From positions 4,216,001-4,280,000 of the forward strand of contig JYIP02000003.1 in the NCBI GenBank assembly GCA_001051155.2: a DNA stretch of 64,000 nucleotides, read 5' to 3'. Every line of letters starts with the position of its first letter. Position 1 is the stretch's first letter. This document shows, piece by piece, positions 32,942 through 45,643 of the stretch. The stretch is from Chrysoporthe austroafricana (taxonomy: Eukaryota; Ascomycota; Sordariomycetes; Diaporthales; Cryphonectriaceae). The notes below the pieces were generated by a model. That model was not told where the DNA came from. It worked only from the letters and a program-made list of their open reading frames with translations, and ran no database searches. The position numbers were made by a program, and so were the translations under genes.

Positions 32942-35900
32942 ATGGTGCGATTGAGGGAGATCCCGAGGACTGCGGCTTTTGCCTGGTCCTCTGGATCAGC
33001 CAAGCCCCTTCTAGTCACGGGAACCCGTGCTGGAGCCGTTGACGATAGCTTCTCGGATGAGGTCAAGCTTGAGCTGTGGGATCTGAACCTGGACAACCAA
33101 GCACAAGGACTCGAGCTCCAGCCCATCGCCAGTATCGCTGTTGACTCAAAGTGCGTCTTGCTGTAGAGGCTATCTCTCCTGGTGCTGTACTAATTTGCCT
33201 TTTACAGATTCCACGACCTTGCGTGGGGCCCCCCTGACGACACACACGCTCGAGGTATCATTGCCGGCGCTCTCGAGAACGGCTCACTGCAGCTGTGGGA
33301 CGCCGATAAGCTCATCTCCGGGGCGTCCGATGCGCAGATCGCCCAGACGACGAAGCACAGTGGTGCCATCAAGTCTCTCCAGTTCAACCCGCTGAAGCCC
33401 CAGATTCTTGCGACCGCAGGCGATAAGGGAGAGCTGTGGATCCATGACACCAACGATATCGAGAACCCATTGCGCCTGGGAAACGCCGCGGCTCGGTCTG
33501 ACGATATCGAATGCGTGGCATGGAACAGGAAGGTCTCACACATCCTGGCTACCGGGGGCTCTGGGGGTTTCGTGACCGTTTGGGACTTAAAGACCAAGAA
33601 GGCGTCGTTGACGCTGAACAACAACCGGAAGCGGGTCAGCGCAATAGCATGGGACCCTCACAACTCGACGAAGTTGTTGACCGCAACTCCTGACGATAAT
33701 ACTCCTGTCATACTCCTGTGGGATCTGAGAAACTCGAATGCGCCGGAGCGGACACTGCAGGGACACGAGCAGGGGGTTCTGTCCCTCTCTTGGTGCGAAC
33801 AAGATGCCGATCTGCTACTCTCTTGTGGCAAGGACAACCGCACGCTACTCTGGAACCCCCAAACAGGAGAGCGGTACGGCGAGTTCCCAGAGGTGACGAA
33901 CTGGACCTTCCTGACCCGCTTCAACCCTCACAACCCAAGCCTGTCAGCAACAGCATCCTTCGACGGCAAGATCGCCGTTCAGACTCTTCAGAACACCAAC
34001 CCTTCCACTGCGCAGACTGCTACACAAAACAGCCTGGATGGCGAAGACTTCTTCACGAGCGCACAAACACAGCCACAAGGCGCCTCTTTCTCCCTGCCCA
34101 AGGCTCCTGCATGGCTGAAGAGACCAGTCGGTGCGTCTTTTGGGTTTGGCGGGAAGGTCATCGTCTTTAAGAAGAATACGGTTGGCACTGGTCACCCCGG
34201 AACTTCAAAAGTCGTGATATCGCAGTTCTCCGTCGACTCTGATGTTACGGCCGAAGCCGAGAAGTTTGAGGCCTCATTGCAGAACGGAGATCTCAAACAG
34301 ATCTGTGCATCGCACCTGGAGCAGGCCAAGACAGAAGAAGAGAAAGCTGACTGGCTGGTTATGGAGACGCTTGTGGCTGCAGACCCTCGCCAGCAGGTAA
34401 TTGACTATCTCGGATTCACGAAGGAGGAAGAGGAGGCCGCGAATGGTGATGAAAAGCAGGCATCAGTGGAGGCTGAATCATCAACACCGAAGGAAAACGG
34501 TGTTGAGAAGAGCAAGCACCGCAGAATGGTGAGCATGTTCGATGGGAACGATGGCGATGACTTCTTGTCAGGTCTGGCCGCCAACAAAGGAGCTAAGACC
34601 GAGGATCCATTCCACCTCCTCAGCGAGGGCAACACGGCTCTGGAAGATCAGATCACGAAGGCTCTCATGCTCGGAAATTTCGCTAAAGCGGCGGAAATCT
34701 GCTTGAAGGAAGACCGTATGGCAGATGCCTTCATCATTGCTAATTGCGGAGGTAAGGAGCTGGTAGACAAGGTCCAGGCAGCATATCTCTCCAGCAAGAA
34801 GGGTAGCCCCAGTTATCTTCGTCTGTTGAGCTCCGTCATCACTGAGAATCTCTGGGATGTTGTTTACAACGCGGATCTAGCGGACTGGAAGGAAACGATG
34901 GCATCACTTTGCACATTCGCAAAGCCTGATGAGTTCCCCGATCTCTGCGAGGCTCTCGGCGACCGAATACTGGAACAGGGATCCCGCAAAGATGCATCAT
35001 TCTGCTACCTGGTGGGCTCCAAGCTTGAGAAAGCCGTGGCTATCTGGGTTGAGGAGCTCGAGGAGACTGAGCAAGCCGGCATGAAGGAACCAAGCGAGGA
35101 CTCGACCTTCTCAGTACACGCCAGGTCGTTGCAGCAGTTCATCAAGAAGGTCACAGTGTTCAGGCATGTGACCAAGTTCAACGACAAAGAGACCAGCCTG
35201 ACGTCCGACTGGAAGTTGGCCGCGCTGTATGACAAGTACACGGAGTATGCGGACATCGTTGCGGCACATGGCCTGCTGTCTGTGGCCCAGAAATATCTAG
35301 ATCTGCTGCCGGCGAGCTACCCTGCAGCGGAGGTTGCGAGGAACCGCGTCAGGCTGGCCACCCAGAAGGCTCCGGCACAGGCTGCTACGCGTGCCGCATC
35401 ATCAACCGCTCGACCAGGCACCCGGCAACAGCCAAGTCGACAGCAGCCCGTTAGCTACCAAGCAGTCCAGTCTGCTACGCCTATCAACACGTACGGGTCA
35501 CCAGCCCCGATTCAGACTCCAGCCGGGAATCCTTACGCGCCCCCTGGATCAGCACCTGGTGTCAACGCATTCGTCCCACCAGCTCCGGCTCCGGCTTCAA
35601 ACCCTTATGCCCCACCTACCAACCCATACGCACCATCTGGGACAACTCCTTACCAGCCATCGACAGGTTACGCGCCTCCTCAGCCGGCAGCATTCACCCC
35701 GTATGGCCAGCCAGCGATGGCGCCTCCACCAATGGTTGGTCCTCCCCGAGGTCCAACGCCCACTTCTAACCCTCCACTCCTGAGAGCAAAGGATGTAGGC
35801 GATTGGAACGACACACCCAATGTAATCAAAGGCCAGACTCGAAAGTCTACGCCGCGGGCTGTCGTTGCATCGCCATTCCCAAACCAGCAGTCGCCTGGTG

Positions 35901-36890
35901 TTGGACCGCCACCTCAAAGTCCTTTTGGAGCTCCACCCCGCGGGACCGCTACTCCTCCGCCGCCGCCACCAAAGGCGTCCGATCCCCCTCGGGTCAGCTC
36001 ACCTCTGACAGGTCAGCCGGCGCAAATGCCGATGCGACCAGCATCCACGACCTCCAATCCTTATGCTCCTCCACCACCTGCCGCTGGGGCAGTGCCTCCA
36101 CCTGGTGCCCTGCGGACTGCGTCTCCTTATAATGCGCCACCAGCTGGTGCACCTCCGTCAAACCGATACGCTCCTGCCCCGGCGGCTTTACAGGCCACGC
36201 AAAGCCCAGTCCCGGGTGCTTCGATGCCACCTCCTCCAGCTGCCAGCAGACCACCTCCGCCCAACCCTTACGCGCCGCCTACTCAGGTGGCGCCCGGGCA
36301 AGGACCGTACGCGCCCGCAGGCGCGTACTCTGCGTCCTCGACTCCGGCAAGCCAACCTCCTCTGCAGCATCCGCCTCCAGCTGGCCCCCCAATGGCTGGC
36401 CCCCCAATGGGCGGTCCACCTCCGGCTGCTCAGCCGACTCCACCACCGCCACGTGCGGCAGCACCTCCGCCGAAGCCGAGGCACCCGGCGGGAGACCGAT
36501 CGCATATTCCAGCTAATGCCCAGCGCATGGTTGACATACTGAGCCAGGACATGCAGCGCGTCGCATCGAAGGCGCCGCAGAACTTCGCGCCGCAGGTCAA
36601 GGACACGCAGAAGCGTCTGAACCTGCTTTTTGACCACTTGAACAACGAAGAGCTGGTCAAGCCTGCCACCATTGAGCAGTTGAACCAGCTGGCCGAGGCT
36701 ATTGAGGGCAAGAACTATGATCTGGCACAACAGATCCAAGTAGACGTTCAGAAGAACAAGACAGAAGAGTGTGGTAACTGGATGGTGAGGCTCCCAGGTG
36801 TCTTATACTTCAAAGAAGTGAATCTTTGCTGACTCGAAATCATAGGTTGGTGTGAAGAGATTGATCAGCATGAGCAAGGCGACGCCGTAA
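32942..36890 (+). CDS. SEC31: COPII coat outer-shell protein Sec31
   Basis: Three exons (32942-33150, 33208-36784, 36846-36890) give 1276 residues. The N-terminal ~340 residues are a WD40 propeller starting [15 protein letters not shown], with blades ending in LWD, VWD and LWN. The alpha-solenoid (ACE1) region follows, starting near [14 protein letters not shown] helices and including [14 protein letters not shown] long Pro-rich segment (PPP runs, NPYAPP repeats) comes next; in the family it binds Sec23-Sar1. The C-terminal helical domain ends in [14 protein letters not shown], supplied by the 45-base last exon. Sec31 and Sec13 form the cage of vesicles leaving the ER. Size and domain order fit filamentous-fungal SEC31. 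Confidence 0.95.
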
Positions 36891-37450
36891 TGAGACAAGA
36901 CAGCAAAGTCGCAGGCAGACAGTAGAGCATTCTGATGCCACTTTGTATTATGAGGAGAAAATAGATCAAGCAAGAAACCTTTAACAGTAGCTTTGTAATT
37001 GCGTTCAAGAAGGGAGCGAATCGAACAGTGTGATATTCTCACAAGGATAGCCTAACATCCAGCAATGCAAGTGCCCGCGCCGCAAGGGTCTTTGGTGTTG
37101 CCTTGAGCAATTACTATGCCTGAAGGTTGTCCAATGAGGAACAATAATGCCGCATGCTTGTTGACCAGCTGGATCACAGCAATCCTCACCTGAAATTCAT
37201 CTCAATTCCTAAGTCCCGGGTTGCTCTAGCATTCACAACGTTGTGAGAGCTGTCCAGACTGCAGGTGAGGTTGCAGAGTGGGACCAGGGCATTCATTGCA
37301 CCGCACCACCACCGGGGCCCCACATTTAGCCGGTCTCCCTCCAGTGCCAGAAATTCCAGCCTCGCGTCGACTCGATCCCTCCAAACCTCCTCCTCTGCAG
37401 AAGACCCTCCCCAGGTGTGCGTAGACTCGACGCCAACATAGACACTCGAC
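36891..37450. other. Intergenic SEC31-KH protein
   Basis: No gene seen; it is the SEC31 3' flank and the upstream region of the KH-domain gene on the same strand. Confidence 0.7.
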
Positions 37451-39610
37451 ATGGATGACACCGAGCGCCGCACCGCCAAGCGGTCGCGATTCGACCAGAA
37501 GGAGCCCGAGCCTCGAAAGCCCTCGAGATTCGACCGTCGTTCCCGATCCCCCTCTGCCCGCAGGGACGACTCGGTCCGCGACAGAAGCCCACTGTCCAAG
37601 GATCGCGACACCGATGCGTCTCCTGCCAAGTCGCCCGTCGACCCCGTTGCCGCTGCAGGTAAGACATGGACGAACAGCTGCGCCGCTCCAGGGGCGCACA
37701 GCAGCCTTTCGAGGACCGAGGTCATGAGATACTAACCCGCCCCATCTGCACAGCTGCCGCCGCGGCCAGGATCAAGGCGCACGTCCAGGCGCACAAGGGC
37801 ATCCAGCATGTCGATGTCCCCCCGATCCGATCCGAGTCCACGAAGGCCGATGGCCCCCCGGGTGGCACCATCAACGGCGAGATGTACATCGCAGATGGCG
37901 ACTACATCAAGGACATCGAAGTCAACGACCTGCGCAACCGATACACCCTGACCAAGGGATCCACTCAGAAAATGGTAAATACTCGCCTGGTCATTCCTGC
38001 TGATAGAGACATCGTCAGATGCGAATATCCACATAGCTCTCCCTCAATCTTCCACAGTCCATTCTGTATGCGAGAACAGTCTTGCTTACTCGAAAGCTGG
38101 ATAGCTCGCTTACAGACCGTCTCTTTGGCCGCTGCTGACCTCCCCTGCTTGAATTCTAGATCAAAGATGAGACCGGCGCTGGTATGCTACCACCCACCTA
38201 CCTACCTACCCAGCATAGCAAAAGATAGAGTACTGTCGTTGTTGAGGATTGAAAGTTGACGAATTTGTTCTTACCAAGATGTGACCACCCGGGGAAGCTA
38301 CGTTCCGGACAAGAGCATGGCCACCGCAGCCGTAAGAGAACACGATAATCACCTGCAAGAAGGCGGGTGGGATGCTAATCGACTTGTACAGAATCCGCCG
38401 CTATATCTTCATGTCACCAGCACGACGAAAGAGGGTCTTGAGATGGCAGTGAGGAAGATCGAGGAACTGATGCAACAGGAGCTGCCCCAGCTGGTCGACG
38501 AGCGGCGATTCCGCCGCCGAGAGCAGGAGACAGTCGAGCGCGATGAGTTTGGCCGAGTACGTGCTCCAGCGTGGATTCAGGTCGAACCCGATTTTTGCTG
38601 ACAATGTCCAGCGCAAATGGCCTGAGGAGAAGATCCCCATCAACCTCGAGCCCGTCCCCGGTTTCAACCTCCGTGCGCAGGTCGTGGGTCACGGCGGCTC
38701 GTACGTCAAGCACATTCAACAGGAGACCGGCTGTCGTGTGCAGATCAAGGGCCGCGGTTCTGGCTACATCGAGAACGCGACCGGCCGCGAAGCCGAGGAG
38801 GATATGTATCTGCACGTCGCGTAAGTAACAGATCCCTAGGACGTCATCGCACCATCTGACTTCTTGCGCAGTGGCCCGGATCCAAAGATGGTCCAGACGG
38901 CGAAGGAGCTCTGCGAAGATCTCCTGGTCAACGTCAAGGAGCAGTACGAGGAGTTCAAATCTCGTCCGCCACGCAACAGCTACGGCGGTGGTGGTCACGG
39001 CTACGGTGGCGGAGACCGCTACAATGGCGGTGATCGCTACGGCGGAGGTGACAGATACGGTGGCGGCGACCGATACGGCGGTGGAGACAGATACAACGAC
39101 CGACGCGGTGACCGCCAGGGCAGCCACGGACAAGGCGGCTACAACAACTACAACTCGCCCAACCCGGGCGCACCCACCACCCCGTCCGTCTCCTCACCAT
39201 CCACTAACAGCGCCAACCCTGCTGCCTACGACTACTCGGCCCAGTACGCCCAGCTCTACGGGAGCGGGCAGCAGGGCGGCGGTGAGGACCCCTATGCTGC
39301 GTATGGCGGCTATGCCGCATATGTCCAATACTACCAGCAGTACTACGCCGCGATGCAGGCCCAGCAGCAGGGCGGGCCCCCGGGCGCGGCTGGTGCTGCC
39401 CCGGGTGCGTCCGGCAGCCCGCCTCCGCCCCCGTCGGAGCAGCCTCCCCCTCCCCCTCCTCCGAGCGCTCCCGCGCCGCCTCCGCCCTCGGGCTCGCCTC
39501 CTGGCACGACGGGGTACAACAACGTATGCAGTTTTCCCTTATCCCTCCGTAGTCGACGGAACGTGCCAGCTGACCGCGGGAAACAGATGCCTCCCCCACC
39601 GGGGTTGTAG
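37451..39610 (+). CDS. KH-domain RNA-binding protein, KHDC4/BLOM7-like
   Basis: Eight exons (37451-37658, 37754-37974, 38160-38181, 38279-38331, 38392-38556, 38612-38820, 38872-39523, 39587-39610), all in phase, give 517 residues. The N-terminus is rich in Arg/Ser/Asp (RRSRSPSARRD), as in splicing factors. A first KH-like unit includes NDLRNRYTLTKGSTQKMI and ETGADVTTRG. The second, from about residue 224, holds QVVGHGGSYVKHIQQETG and GRGSGYIENATGREAEE. Human KHDC4, which works in spliceosome assembly and splice-site choice, has the same two blocks. GGGDRYGG-type repeats and a Gln/Tyr/Pro-rich tail ending MPPPPGL follow and look disordered. Exon 3 is 22 bases. Role inferred from the KHDC4 resemblance. 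Confidence 0.85.
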
Positions 39611-40686
39611 GACATACACCTACCTCTCTCTCAACGCAACGGGACCGCGCCAGATGGAGGGCCTGCGTAGGTTCTCTCCAGGTCCACGCGGCCCCCCTCT
39701 TCACGCTCACTGGAAACCATATGCTGTTCACACTTGCGTCTATTGTGATGAAGAAAGTCGGTGGCCCTATCTACCTCTTCTGCTTGGCGCTGGATCTTTT
39801 TTCTCTCAATGGATGGACGGGCGGGAAAAAGCAGAATCTTTTTTAAGTGGGTCAGCCCTGTGCAGCCCTACCATATCATGTAGTGTAACAAATGAAACCG
39901 AACTGCCGGGAACTTTGGTGCCCTGCCCCCCGGGACGTCTCTATAATGGTTTTTTCATGTGAAGTGTTGGGGTTGACCAGGGCGAGGCCCTCACGACGAC
40001 CTCTGTGAGGTGGAATTCACACGGTTTCTTCGGGTTCACGCGAAGCGTAACCTTGGACAGCGATATCACGGGTAAGCAGCGCAAGCAGCTATAGCTTAAT
40101 GTAGTAACTCGTTTCCTTGATTCATCCCTGGAGGATCCGTCCGAAGGGTATTTTAATATGACATAGCCTTCCGATTTTCGCCATTGCCGTTGGTCCGCGA
40201 TGGAGGTGTTCCATCTAGATGGGCAGCTAACTAGCCTCTTGATCCCGTCCACAAGAGGCGGCGCTTCCCTCCTCCAAAACCGATGTCATGAGAGTCAACG
40301 AGCCCAATTCGCTTGACGGGATATCAATTCCGAGACCGAGCCCACCCGAAAAGAAAAACAAGGGAGAAAACCACTCCGATCCGATATGGTAACCGGAACT
40401 CACCACATCAGATGCCGCCCAAAACGCCTTTGCTGCTGTGGAAAACTAAGCAATCCATCCATAATCGTTGACGCGGAATCTCGTTGAGAGATCAGAACTT
40501 TTAGTATCCATCCGACTTTTGCCACTCCTGCTATATATGCACCTGCCATGCGCCTCTTGGTGTTGTTGGGACAACAATCGGTCGTAGCAGGCGAACAAGT
40601 CAATGCCCTACCTCGAGATCACCAGAAAAAACGCCTTGAGTCCACGTATGTAAACAGGGGCACTTCTGGTGTGCATATGTGCCATC
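39611..40686. other. Intergenic, convergent 3' flanks
   Basis: Between the stop codons of the KH-protein gene and the bHLH gene. The plus-strand frame continuing to 39962 is an out-of-phase shadow of the Gly-rich repeats. No gene seen. Confidence 0.65.
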
Positions 40687-42310
40687 TCACAGGTAAGTCT
40701 TCCTGAGATGCGCATTGCCATCGATGAGTTCTTGCAGGAACAAGACCGTAGACTCCAACACGGCGCTCTTACTGGCATTGCCGCCGTTGGGAGTGGGGAC
40801 GATGTGGCCGAGGTTCTCAAAACCGGTGGATATGACCTTACGGCGCTTCTTCTCGCTGTTGATGTGGTTCTCCCGCTTCTGGTGCTCGGTCAGATTCTCC
40901 CTCTTAACAGCGGCTGATGACTTCCTCCGCTTGGACGAGCCGGAGCCGCCCACATCCGCGCCAGGCAAGTCTATCGATTCGGTCTTGGACTTGCGCTTTC
41001 GGGCCGAGGTCTTTGAGACTGCGCTCTGCGGCTCCTCGTCGTCATCCAGATCGTCGTCGCCGGATCTGCTCTTCCGGGGCCTCCGGCCGTCGTGGCCGTT
41101 CGCCTCGATCTTGAGGGCCTTGGGTTGGGCCCTGGTGCTCTGAGCGCCGTCGCCGTTGAACGCCGCATCTGGCCCGGGAGTCGTGTTGTTGCTCCTGGAG
41201 AGCTCGATCGCGGACATGTAGCTCATCTGGTGCTCCTGCAAGGCTGCTGACGTGTCCTTCTCCAGCAGCGGCTCGAAAGGGCGGTTATCATTGGCAAAGC
41301 TCCGATCAGTGCCATACTGCAAGGTTACCGGCGCGGAGGCCTGAGTCGTGCGCGTCTCGGGCCGGACGGCGTTTGCCCCGAAGATCCAGGGCACCCACGT
41401 ATCTTGCTGGTCGGCGGCGTGTGTGGACTGCGACATGCGCCGTCCTTCTTTCTGGAACTCTTCCAATTCTTGGTATCGCAGATGTCGACCCGGCGGACCT
41501 CTCCCTTGGATGGGCGGCCTTTGCCGGGACCCATGTGGGAAGCTGGCCTCGTTCCGCGTGTCGGGGATGCTCCTGCTGTGCGATCGATTGTGAAGCACGG
41601 TCGCGGCTTCTACCACATCAGGTGAATATTGTGATCGATCACCGTGATGCTGGCCGGTTGGGGAGAGCTGGGCAGTAGCGAGTGCGGCTGGCTGAGCAAA
41701 GGCAGACGCTGGGGTGGCGATAGGCGGAGGAAACTGCATCAGGTTAGGCGAGGGTACAAGGCTGGCCTCGAGGGCTGGATTCATCGTCGCCGGTGCCATC
41801 GTCGTGGAGGAGATTGCGTCTGTCGTCGGCAAGTTTCCATGTGCAGTACTCAGCAAGTAGTCATTGCTTGGGAACCCATTCAGAGATAGCCCGTAAGACG
41901 TAGACACGCCCTCGAGTGCGGGTGGCACGTCGAATTCGTCGTTGGAGAAGCCCTCGCCGAAACTGTACGGGCCATAGTTATCGGCGCCCAGGATACTGTC
42001 CAGGAGGCTTGTGAGTTTGCTCGTCTCGGTGGACGAGAGGACGGGAGGGCCAGGTGCCGGGGCAGGAGCTGGCGGGGGAGGCTGTCCGTCAAAGAAGTCG
42101 AAGACAGGGCCCAGCAACTCCTGCTCGTCGGTGGGTGCGCTCACTGGCCCAATATCTGGAGCACGCGATGCCGAGTCAGCTCCTGACCTCGCGACAGAGA
42201 AGACCAGATCTAGCAAAAAAGGATGAAGACTCACAGCCGAATGGCAGACCGCCGCCGCCAGAAAGCGACCGTCTCGAACCCATTGTCGGGCCCGGATGAG
42301 CGGCCAGCAT
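40687..42310 (-). CDS. Basic helix-loop-helix transcription factor
   Basis: Two exons (42310-42235 and 42155-40687) give 514 residues. The N-terminal ~400 residues are low-complexity (Pro-, Ser- and Gln-rich) with acidic patches, as in activation regions. A basic nuclear-localisation-type stretch (RRPRKSRSGDDD, later RKRKSKTE and SSKRRK) precedes a C-terminal bHLH: basic region and helix 1 HQKRENHINSEKKRRKVI, loop HIVPTPNGGNASK and helix 2 SAVLESTVLFLQELI. The basic region carries the H-x3-E-x3-R pattern of E-box binders (H in ENHINSEKKRR). The protein ends soon after helix 2, so there is little room for a long zipper. Targets are unknown. A gene-free 3.3-kb upstream region is consistent with complex regulation. 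Confidence 0.82.
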
Positions 42311-45300
42311 GAGTGCGTCTCCGGGAAGGTGAGAGTTCGCCCGGGGCGGTCAATGGTCGTGGGATGGGGAGGGGGTGTTGTTGAGATGTGAAGCTCGATC
42401 TTCAGGCACACGAAACGGCGGTTCTGGCTCGTGTCTCCGCCACGAAGCCCTTCTGGCCCCTCCTGTCAAAGCAATCCTTTTCAAGCGATGCTGGAGGTCA
42501 AGGCAGCATGTTCGTGTGTGAAGCGGGGAGAGCCTGGAGCTGAGCCCAGGCACGGCGCCAAGAGCTGCGAGGGTCGACCACGGGAGGTGCTGGAACGCCG
42601 GTCTTGCGGTAGATCGGGTGTTGATCTTGGGTGCTCGGGCCCCGTTGCTTCAGGCCTCGAGCTCGAGGTCGACCTGGAAGACGGCTGGGCGGACCGCGGG
42701 GGCCAAGTTCCAGCGCCTGTCGTTGCGAGTGGGAAAGGCTACACAGCAGAGCGATGTTGGTATTAGTGCTGATGTTGAGCGCGGTTGGTACTGGCATGCA
42801 GGCAATCTCGGTCAGCGTTGGGACGCAGGATGCAGTGGGTGGGCGGCATGTGGTCTGTCGCTCCTCACCAAGATGCACAGCAGACAGCACGCGGAGAGCT
42901 CTCCAGACGGCGGATGGGAGACGGAGGGGGATCAGCCGAGCCTGGGCCCCGTCAGAGCTGTTCAGCCTGGACCTGGCCGTGGGCGTCGCGCGCAGCAGTG
43001 GTAGGCAGCGTAGAGGATAAGGCTCGGGTCGAAGAGCGGGCAGAGGGTGTTGAGGGTGTTGGGAGAGCGAGGTGTCGCTGGTGTAGGCAGGCGGCTTTCC
43101 TGTTCTCTGACGTGCAGTCTGAACTTAGAGTTGCAGTTGACTACCTTAGCCCACCCTGCCTGCAGCATCTGCCTCTGCATTCGCATCTGCCCGGCGCAGA
43201 CAAAAAGCCTTTCGAGGGTACCCTGCCCCACCTGACACCACACGGGGAGTACGCCAAGCACCCGCCCAGATCCAAGCTGTGTGTGGGTGGGCCCGCACCG
43301 GCCTCGAGGCGACGCACCCTCAGCAACCTCACCGCGAGTCTTTTTTTCCTGCTAAGGCAGCATCCCGCTTAGTGTGATGCCGCGTGGGATCAGGTGCACC
43401 CTGATGCACATACCACGATATCCCAGGCGTGTCATGTACCTGGTGGCGCTAGGCCCCTCATTGGGAAAAGGTAACCGCCGCCGAGCCGGGGGCCCCTCTC
43501 CACCGTTACTGTGATAATATGCACTACACACATATGCCTGTCAGCCATCTTCCCCACAGCGCTCCAGTAGATGTATACCCAGCATGCCAGTATGCAACAC
43601 TACAAGTTCTTCCCAGTTCTTCCCCGCGGCGGCCGTGTGCCCCAGGGCCCACCCACCCTGGCACTTCCCGGCAGCGGCAGTCGACGGGTGTGCGGACGGA
43701 CTGAGTAGTGTGCAGAGCAGAGAGGAGAGGGCTTTCACATGTCAGCGCCCTCGCCCTCGCCCTCGCCCCGCCAGCCAGCCAGCCAGCCAAGGCACGCGCC
43801 AGGGCCCTGCCAGCCTGCTGTTAGTAAGTCCCATGTGTGTTAGCCCTAGCTCTGTTCGGGTCCGAGCTCCGCCAGCTCATCTCACTACTCTGTACCGTCC
43901 TCGCCAGCGGTAACCCACACTGGAAGGTCCAACGTGGAGTTTTACAACTCGAGGGTAGGACGAGATCCACCGCGGCTACCAGGCCGTCTGAGTGCTCCCT
44001 CCGAGATGGCCTCAATATATTGGCCAGGGACAGACTGCCGGGATGTGAGGCACGCGGCCATCCCGCTGACCTGTTTGTGTGGATGGGTACTGGCCTGCAT
44101 TGCGCTCCTCTTTCCTACTCGGTCACGAATCTGGACGTCCCGAGGCCAGATCAGCAATACTACTAGGTACTCGGCTCGACCAGGTCCTCGACAGGTGAGC
44201 AAGCCAGCAGCAGCAGCGGTCGACCCTGGGTGATGCCAATGGCTTGGTGCACCATGATGTATCCGCCGGCCCCCCGCCCCCTCAATCCTGACCTATTGAC
44301 GACGAGCCTTGATGCTGTTCCTGAAACGTCGTAAGGCCTGCTCAAAGCGGAAACCCTTCGAGGTCCGTCCGTCCTGATGCGCTTACATCGTACAGGACAC
44401 TACCACGTACCTGCTGTATTTGCACTGCCGTGATCTCGATTGGCAGATGCCTCCGCCGGATCGTTCCCAGCACCCCACCGCGATCCAGTCCAGCTACTGC
44501 CAGGCTTGCACAGTACCGGTCGATCATCGAACGAGCTGTGCATCCGCAGAACAGACAGCGCACTGACAATAACCGGGTTGAGGCTACGAGGAATGACCAC
44601 GGCGGCCTGGCCCGCTGCCAACCACCCACGCTTGTGCCTCCCGGGCGGTCGAGGGCATCATCGACTCGTGACCTTACGGCTCGTCGCTGGCCTGCACGCT
44701 GTCGCGTACTGTAGTAAGCTGCCGAAGTACTGTAGAGGCGTCGCCGCAGCCTGGACATTTCCGGATCCGATGCTTTCGCAGCCGCCGGCCTCCTGCGAAG
44801 TCCCTCCGCGGCAGCGAGCTTGCAGATCTCGCAGACGGCCCGCCCCAGACAGTCTTACTGCCACTGTCGTGCCTTGCGGCCAATACCTGGCAGGCTAGAG
44901 CCCTTCGAATCCCCTCGCCCTGACCAGGATTTCCTCGTGACACAGGAGGCCCTCCGTACGAGTCATCGCCAGAGGCGCTGGTTTGTCTGTCTCGATACGA
45001 ATTCCGCCAGGCCTTCACACCTTAGTCCTGCACCACAGCTGAGTTTGCAAGGTATGCATGACATAATTCTGCATGTCGCATCAATCATGCGGCGTACCTC
45101 CGCGACGAGGAGGCTCGGGCCGCCCATCAAGGAATACACCAGCCTCGTCAATCAGTCCTCATCAAACTTTTCAGCTCTTGAGATGAAGCCAACGGCGAAT
45201 ATCGGTTGTCTCGAGAGACTCTCGTTTGATCGGACGACAGCCGCCAGCCTGGTTGGCTGATGGCTCAATTGAGCCGATAATGGCCGCTCCCAGTTACCAT

Positions 45301-45643
45301 ACCCGGTTATCCAGAAGGCCTCGTCTAGCCTCCCGAGTGGACTGTGGTTAGGATTGCGTATCTCAGGTCACCAGGCTCAGTCCTATACCGTCGCACATAT
45401 CGTACAAACCCCTCATTGTAAATGCCTCGGCCTGGGCCTTCGGGACTGACGCCGGATTGACACAGCGAAGAGGTTAGCTGCAGGGGCAGCGCGCATCTTT
45501 TTCAACCCCCCTGCGCGCGTCGCGTCTCCTGTGCTTGCCTGGGCGCTTTCACATGTCATTCCCCAACCGCCTCCAATTGACGACACTTCATCTAAACTTC
45601 GCCCAACCCGACTCTGCGGCCAGTGTCGTCGCCCTCACCGCCC
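42311..45643. other. Long divergent intergenic region, bHLH and TMEM135-like genes
   Basis: 3.3 kb of GC-rich DNA without a supported gene between two divergent start codons. It has short direct repeats such as a run of CCTCGC and CCAG units near 43750-43795. It probably carries the promoter and a long leader of the bHLH gene. Open frames here lack splice or domain support. Confidence 0.55.

Noticed and set aside
38414..39133. 239-codon minus-strand frame rich in Val, Ala, Ser and Thr
   Set aside because: A mirror of the Gly/Tyr/Arg repeats of the KH-protein gene; repetitive composition alone keeps it open.
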